DNA of 64,000 nucleotides from Pterois miles (Eukaryota > Chordata > Actinopteri > Perciformes > Scorpaenidae). The position numbers and the translations under genes were made by a program. Below are positions 60,363-64,000 of the stretch, piece after piece. The DNA lies in NCBI GenBank assembly GCA_947000775.1, contig CAMQGK010000328.1:2885501-2949500 (forward strand), written 5' to 3'. The notes beneath the pieces are model-generated. The model did no database searches, had not been told where the DNA came from, and was given only the letters and a program-made list of their open reading frames with translations. Within the stretch, counting starts at the first letter, position 1; every line of letters begins with the position of its first letter.

Positions 60363-60721
60363 TCACAGCGAGAAGGAAAACTTCTTCTTGGTGTGCTTTC
60401 CTATGTTCCCCAGCCCTCCTCCGTCCTTCCTCCTCCTCCCCGGAGGAGACGACTGTGTCCACTCCTTCATCGGGTTACTGAGGGAGAGTCTTTTCAGCGG
60501 CGACGCCTCTCTCTTGTCTGCTGATGGTGAGCGTTTGCTGTGGGAACGCTTCCTCTCCCTCTTCAGGTTATCCAGGTTCAGTCGCATTTTGATCTTCTTC
60601 CTGCGTTTCTTACTGGGTAACGCCCCCTTCAGCTGACTCCAGGCCTTGTTCAGAGGCGACTTCTTCTTCTTGTGCCAAATAAAGGTTCTCTTAGAGGAAG
60701 AGCCACCCATAACCAGCTGAC
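60363..60721 (-). CDS. Terminal exon of an unidentified Lys/Arg-rich protein
   Basis: I do not recognise this gene. On the minus strand a good acceptor (ttgttgtccttgtcctgcag) ends at 60722; ATG follows at 60710 and TGA is at 60363, giving 115 residues. It starts MGGSSSKRTFIWHKKKKSPL and ends KKKFSFSL. More than a third is Lys or Arg, and RKRSHSKRSPSADKREASPL and KRLSLSN look like basic phosphorylation sites; several stretches resemble nuclear localisation signals. MGGSSSK could be myristoylated if the ATG is used. The frame is open from the acceptor (xQLVMGG), so this may be the last exon of a longer protein with earlier exons to the right of 60721. GC-rich codon choice in an AT-rich setting supports real coding. 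Confidence 0.55.
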
Positions 60722-61469
60722 CTGCAGGACAAGGACAACAACTTTAAATCTTAGGAGGAGCTAAATCTTTAACCCATCTGTGCCCATGTTTTAATGTCCT
60801 TTAGTGGAAGGATGTTCTGATCTTGCCTCTGCACAAATGTGAAGAAATCTTCAAAATCAGTCAAACTGTTGAAAAGTGACTTTTTTAATCACACAATATC
60901 TAGTCTTTGGGCACATCATGGGAGGCATCAGGCTGCAATAAAGGGCTACCATGGATGTGTACAGAGAACTGTATACAGCGTACAGCCTATGAGAGCTGCT
61001 GAGAACGCATGAAGTCAACGAGTGGACTTCTGGGCTGGAAAAGTACCCAGATCTTTTGGGTCTTCCGGGTCTTGCTGGATCCGAGTGCACATGTCCGATA
61101 TGTGCCGTAGTGTCCGCTCGGTCACATGACTCAGTCAGTGAGTCCCAACATCACAGCTTGTGCTGTCGTCACAGTCTGGATCTCCATAGACATAAACAGA
61201 GGAAGGAAATAACTCTGGATTCAGATATTAGTGCGTTTTATAATTTTTAGGACCTGTTGACTTAAATAAGGACTATTAGAGTGTTTATACTGGGGAGATG
61301 ATTCACCGCAAACAAAAAATTATCCACTAATTACAGACGTATCTTTCTCAATGTAAGTCTTTGACAAAAAGTCTTTTGGGCCAAATGTGATCTTGTGACG
61401 GACACAGAAGTTGCAGTACCACCATTCGGCCACTACGACCATGTTGGTATCAACGACCGGCGCTCTTCC
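60722..61469. other. Intron or flank of the minus-strand gene
   Basis: No further minus-strand exon could be supported. The phrase gatcttttgggtcttccggg occurs near 61051, but no repeat class could be assigned. Confidence 0.4.
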
Positions 61470-61910
61470 TGGGGGCTTGAATGCCACAGGAATGAGTCCT
61501 AAAACCCAGAAATGAGTTTCATTTCAGCACTTCCTGTTCCCTCCTTTGGAAGTCAACAGGTTTTTTTTCAGAAGGTTTTGTTCTACGATATAAAATACTG
61601 TTGGTAAATATCCCGCTGCTGGATTTTGAAGCCTTTACCCGTCTTAAAAAAAAGTCGTTGCTAACAAGTGGCTAAATGAGACGACTGAACATCGTCACGC
61701 TGCGGCGTTTACACTCGCGCTCATGCGACTGTGGTGTAGTTTGTGTATAGCCTAACGTCAGCTTTTTACTTCTGCTGATTGCATTAACGCTTCAAAAATC
61801 ATAAAGTGGTTGATTTGTGAAGATTATCTTGCTGAACAAAACCTGTAAGAATCATAAATGCTTGTTTACCACAGAGCTTATTTTCTACAATAAAACAAAA
61901 CCCAGTAGAA
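61470..61910 (+). repeat. Dispersed repeat, copy of 3930-4430
   Basis: Colinear blocks: ccacaggaatgagtcctaaa, gcacttcctgttccct, gaagtcaacagg, taaatgagacgact and gattatcttgctgaacaaaa. Confidence 0.78.
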
Positions 61911-63068
61911 CGATCTCATTGGCTTTTTGTCGAGGGAACCAGGACGATGCTAACTTCCTTTTGGACTACAAAAATACGTTATCCCTGCAGCGCTCTGTAA
62001 ACTCCATAATATTTTAGGAAAAGGAAGGAGCACAATCGAGTGTTCAGTATATAAACTCATGACAAGATGAATATCAAAGATATGCACATATGCAGTGTGA
62101 TTAAAAAAAACATTTAATAAACACAATGTTAGCATTTTTCCTCATTTTTCAAAAACGTTATTGCTAAAAGTGTGATTTTTCATGTGATATGAAAGTTTCA
62201 AAGTTGTTGAATTAGAGATTAACGTATTAGGTATTCAGCTGCATCTAACATGTAAATTATTGAGGCATTTTTTCTTTCCAGTTATTACCAGACTCTCTCC
62301 TAAATGAAAACTGCAAAGCAATTGCACCAAAGTTGATATCCATGTTAAAGTATCATTAGGCATCAACATTATGATAATACATACATTTAATTATTATTAA
62401 CCTTTTACACAAATAGACACAATGGGATGTTTTATTACAACAATTTATTATTAACGAGAATAAGAGACAAATGTTCTATTTAAAAACAAAACTGAAAAAG
62501 ATCATCAGGTTTGTGTAAGTCCTTATTGAGTCCAACATGAAACCTAAACGGTGGTAAAGTCTACATGTGCTCTTGTTTACATTCACAAAGAGATGTCAGA
62601 ACAAACCTTATGTCTCGTCCGCACTCAGCCAGTCAGTCGGCAGAAGGTCGGGTTGCTGGTCTGACCTGTATCATCATGTCGGCGATCTGATGGACCGCAT
62701 CACAACGATCAGCCACCTGAACTAACTAATGTGCAGCCACCAGACAGCGAAAGAACAAACTGGTTCGGTGACATTCTTACTGATCTGCTGCTGCTCCTGT
62801 TTCTGCTGATCCAGAGACGCCCAAAAGCCCACACCCTCAACTGTATGTGCACACTGACAGTGTGTAGAGTATTTCAAAGCCTCCCCTTGTTGACCCGATA
62901 GAAGCTTCATGTGTGTTTAATATTATTATAATGTCTAATATTACAGCTGACATATTTGACCTGCACAAATATTACAAATGACATTAACAACTGACCCTTC
63001 CTAAGTCCCGCCCCTTTTCGCTCTGTGCTCCAATAAACACAGAGCAAGCTTGGAGCACAGCAGAACCC
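61911..63068. other. Intergenic DNA, nothing recognised
   Basis: Short open frames lack support. A small inverted repeat (gctctgtgctccaataaaca ... cagagc) lies at 63020-63046 just before the satellite. Confidence 0.45.
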
Positions 63069-64000
63069 ACAGACTGTTGCTGTGTGTAACAGACCGTTCA
63101 TGTGTGTAACAGACCGTTCATGTGTGTAACAGACCGTTCATGTGTGTAACAGACTGTTGCTGTGTGTAACAGACCGTTCATGTGTGTAACAGACCGTTCA
63201 TGTGTGTAACAGACCGTTCATGTGTGTAACAGACCGTTCATGTGTGTAACAGACCGTTGCTTTGTCTAACAGACCGTTCATGTGTGTAACAGACTGTTGC
63301 TGTGTGTAACAGACCGTTGCTTTGTCTAACAGACCGTTCATGTGTGTAACAGACCGTTGCTTTGTCTAACAGACCGTTCATGTGTGTAACAGACTGTTGC
63401 TGTGTGTAACAGACCGTTCATGTGTCTAACAGACCGTTGCTGTGTCTAACAGACCGTTGCCGTGTCTAACAGACCGTTGCCGTGTCTAACAGACCATTGC
63501 TGTGTCTAACAGACCGTTGCTATGTGTAACAGACCGTTGCTACGCATACCAGACCGTTGCTAGTATGTATGACAGACTGTTGCCGTGTATAGCAGACTGT
63601 TGCCGTGTATAGCAGACTGTTGCCGTGTCTAACAGACCGTTGCTATGTGTAACAGACCGTTGCTACGTGTACCAGACCGTTGCTAGTATGTATGACAGAC
63701 TGTTGCTGTGTATAGCAGACTGTTGCCGTGTATAGCAGACTGTTGCCGTGTATAGCAGACTGTTGCCGTGTATAGCAGACTGTTGCCATGTGCAACAGGC
63801 CGCTGCTATTTACGATAGATTGTTGCTATTTATGATAGACTGTTCCTACGTGTAACAGACCGTTGCTAAGTGTATAACAGACTGTTGCTAAGTGTATAAC
63901 AGACTGTGTGTGTACAGGTTGCTGTGTATAACAACCCGTTGCTGTGTATAACAACCATTGCTATGTATAACAGACTCTTGCTAAGTGTAACAGACCGTTT
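63069..64000 (+). repeat. 20-bp satellite, more than 45 units, truncated by the window
   Basis: The unit is tgtgtgtaacagaccgttca with a common variant ending gttgc. Units are nearly identical at the left and diverge to forms like tgtatagcagactgttgccg on the right. A block containing ctagtatgtatgacagac recurs 123 bases apart (63561 and 63684), indicating a higher-order repeat. The array continues beyond 64000. Confidence 0.95.

Noticed and set aside
60286..60636. Plus-strand open frame opposite the basic exon
   Set aside because: The minus-strand frame has the acceptor, the stop and the charged composition expected of a protein; the plus-strand one is a Phe/Leu/Ser-rich shadow.

Overview
The window looks like nuclear DNA of a teleost fish. 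Two vertebrate genes are interrupted by GT-AG introns, about 46 kb of the 64 kb is non-coding, and there are dense copies of repeats typical of fish genomes: Tc1-like elements, a Harbinger-like MITE, tRNA-derived SINEs, an LTR fragment, and long CA/TA microsatellites and minisatellites. I see no prokaryotic features, CRISPR arrays or rRNA genes.

Layout. (1) 1-2.7 kb: repeat-rich upstream DNA. (2) 2.8-22.3 kb, plus strand: the complete coding region of brd4 (long isoform) in 20 coding exons, which I assembled exon by exon with continuous phase. It encodes BD1, BD2, the acidic serine cluster, the basic region, the ET domain, a Pro/Gln-rich region and the C-terminal P-TEFb-interacting motif, about 1357 residues. 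Two single-base homopolymer frameshifts (exons 5 and 13) and two stretches of nonsense-like low-complexity sequence in introns suggest local assembly errors rather than gene death. (3) 22.3-36 kb: probable long brd4 3'UTR, then intergenic DNA with inverted dispersed repeats, SINEs, a mariner-type end, an LTR with a tRNA-Pro type primer-binding site and a gag-like start, and degenerate minisatellites. (4) 36.0-36.7 kb: a CpG-rich, TATA-less promoter and likely 5'UTR exon, best assigned to lpar2 and bracketed by two oppositely oriented copies of one transposable element. (5) 36.7-47.2 kb: probable first lpar2 intron, with two decayed Tc1-like elements (each with an empty-site relative elsewhere in this window) and two minisatellite arrays. 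(6) 47.4-56.1 kb: lpar2, a lysophosphatidic acid G-protein-coupled receptor in four coding exons, with two possible C-termini. (7) 56-64 kb: repeats, one unidentified lysine/arginine-rich exon on the minus strand (60.36-60.72 kb), and a 20-bp satellite that runs off the right edge.

The genes do not form a functional unit: BRD4 is a nuclear acetyl-lysine reader that drives transcription elongation, and LPAR2 is a plasma-membrane lipid receptor. I did not find a new biological system. The most useful observations are the brd4 frameshifts, the alternative lpar2 tails, transposable elements abutting splice acceptors of both genes, the nested transposons with empty-site paralogues, the inverted element pair around the lpar2 promoter, and the unidentified basic protein.
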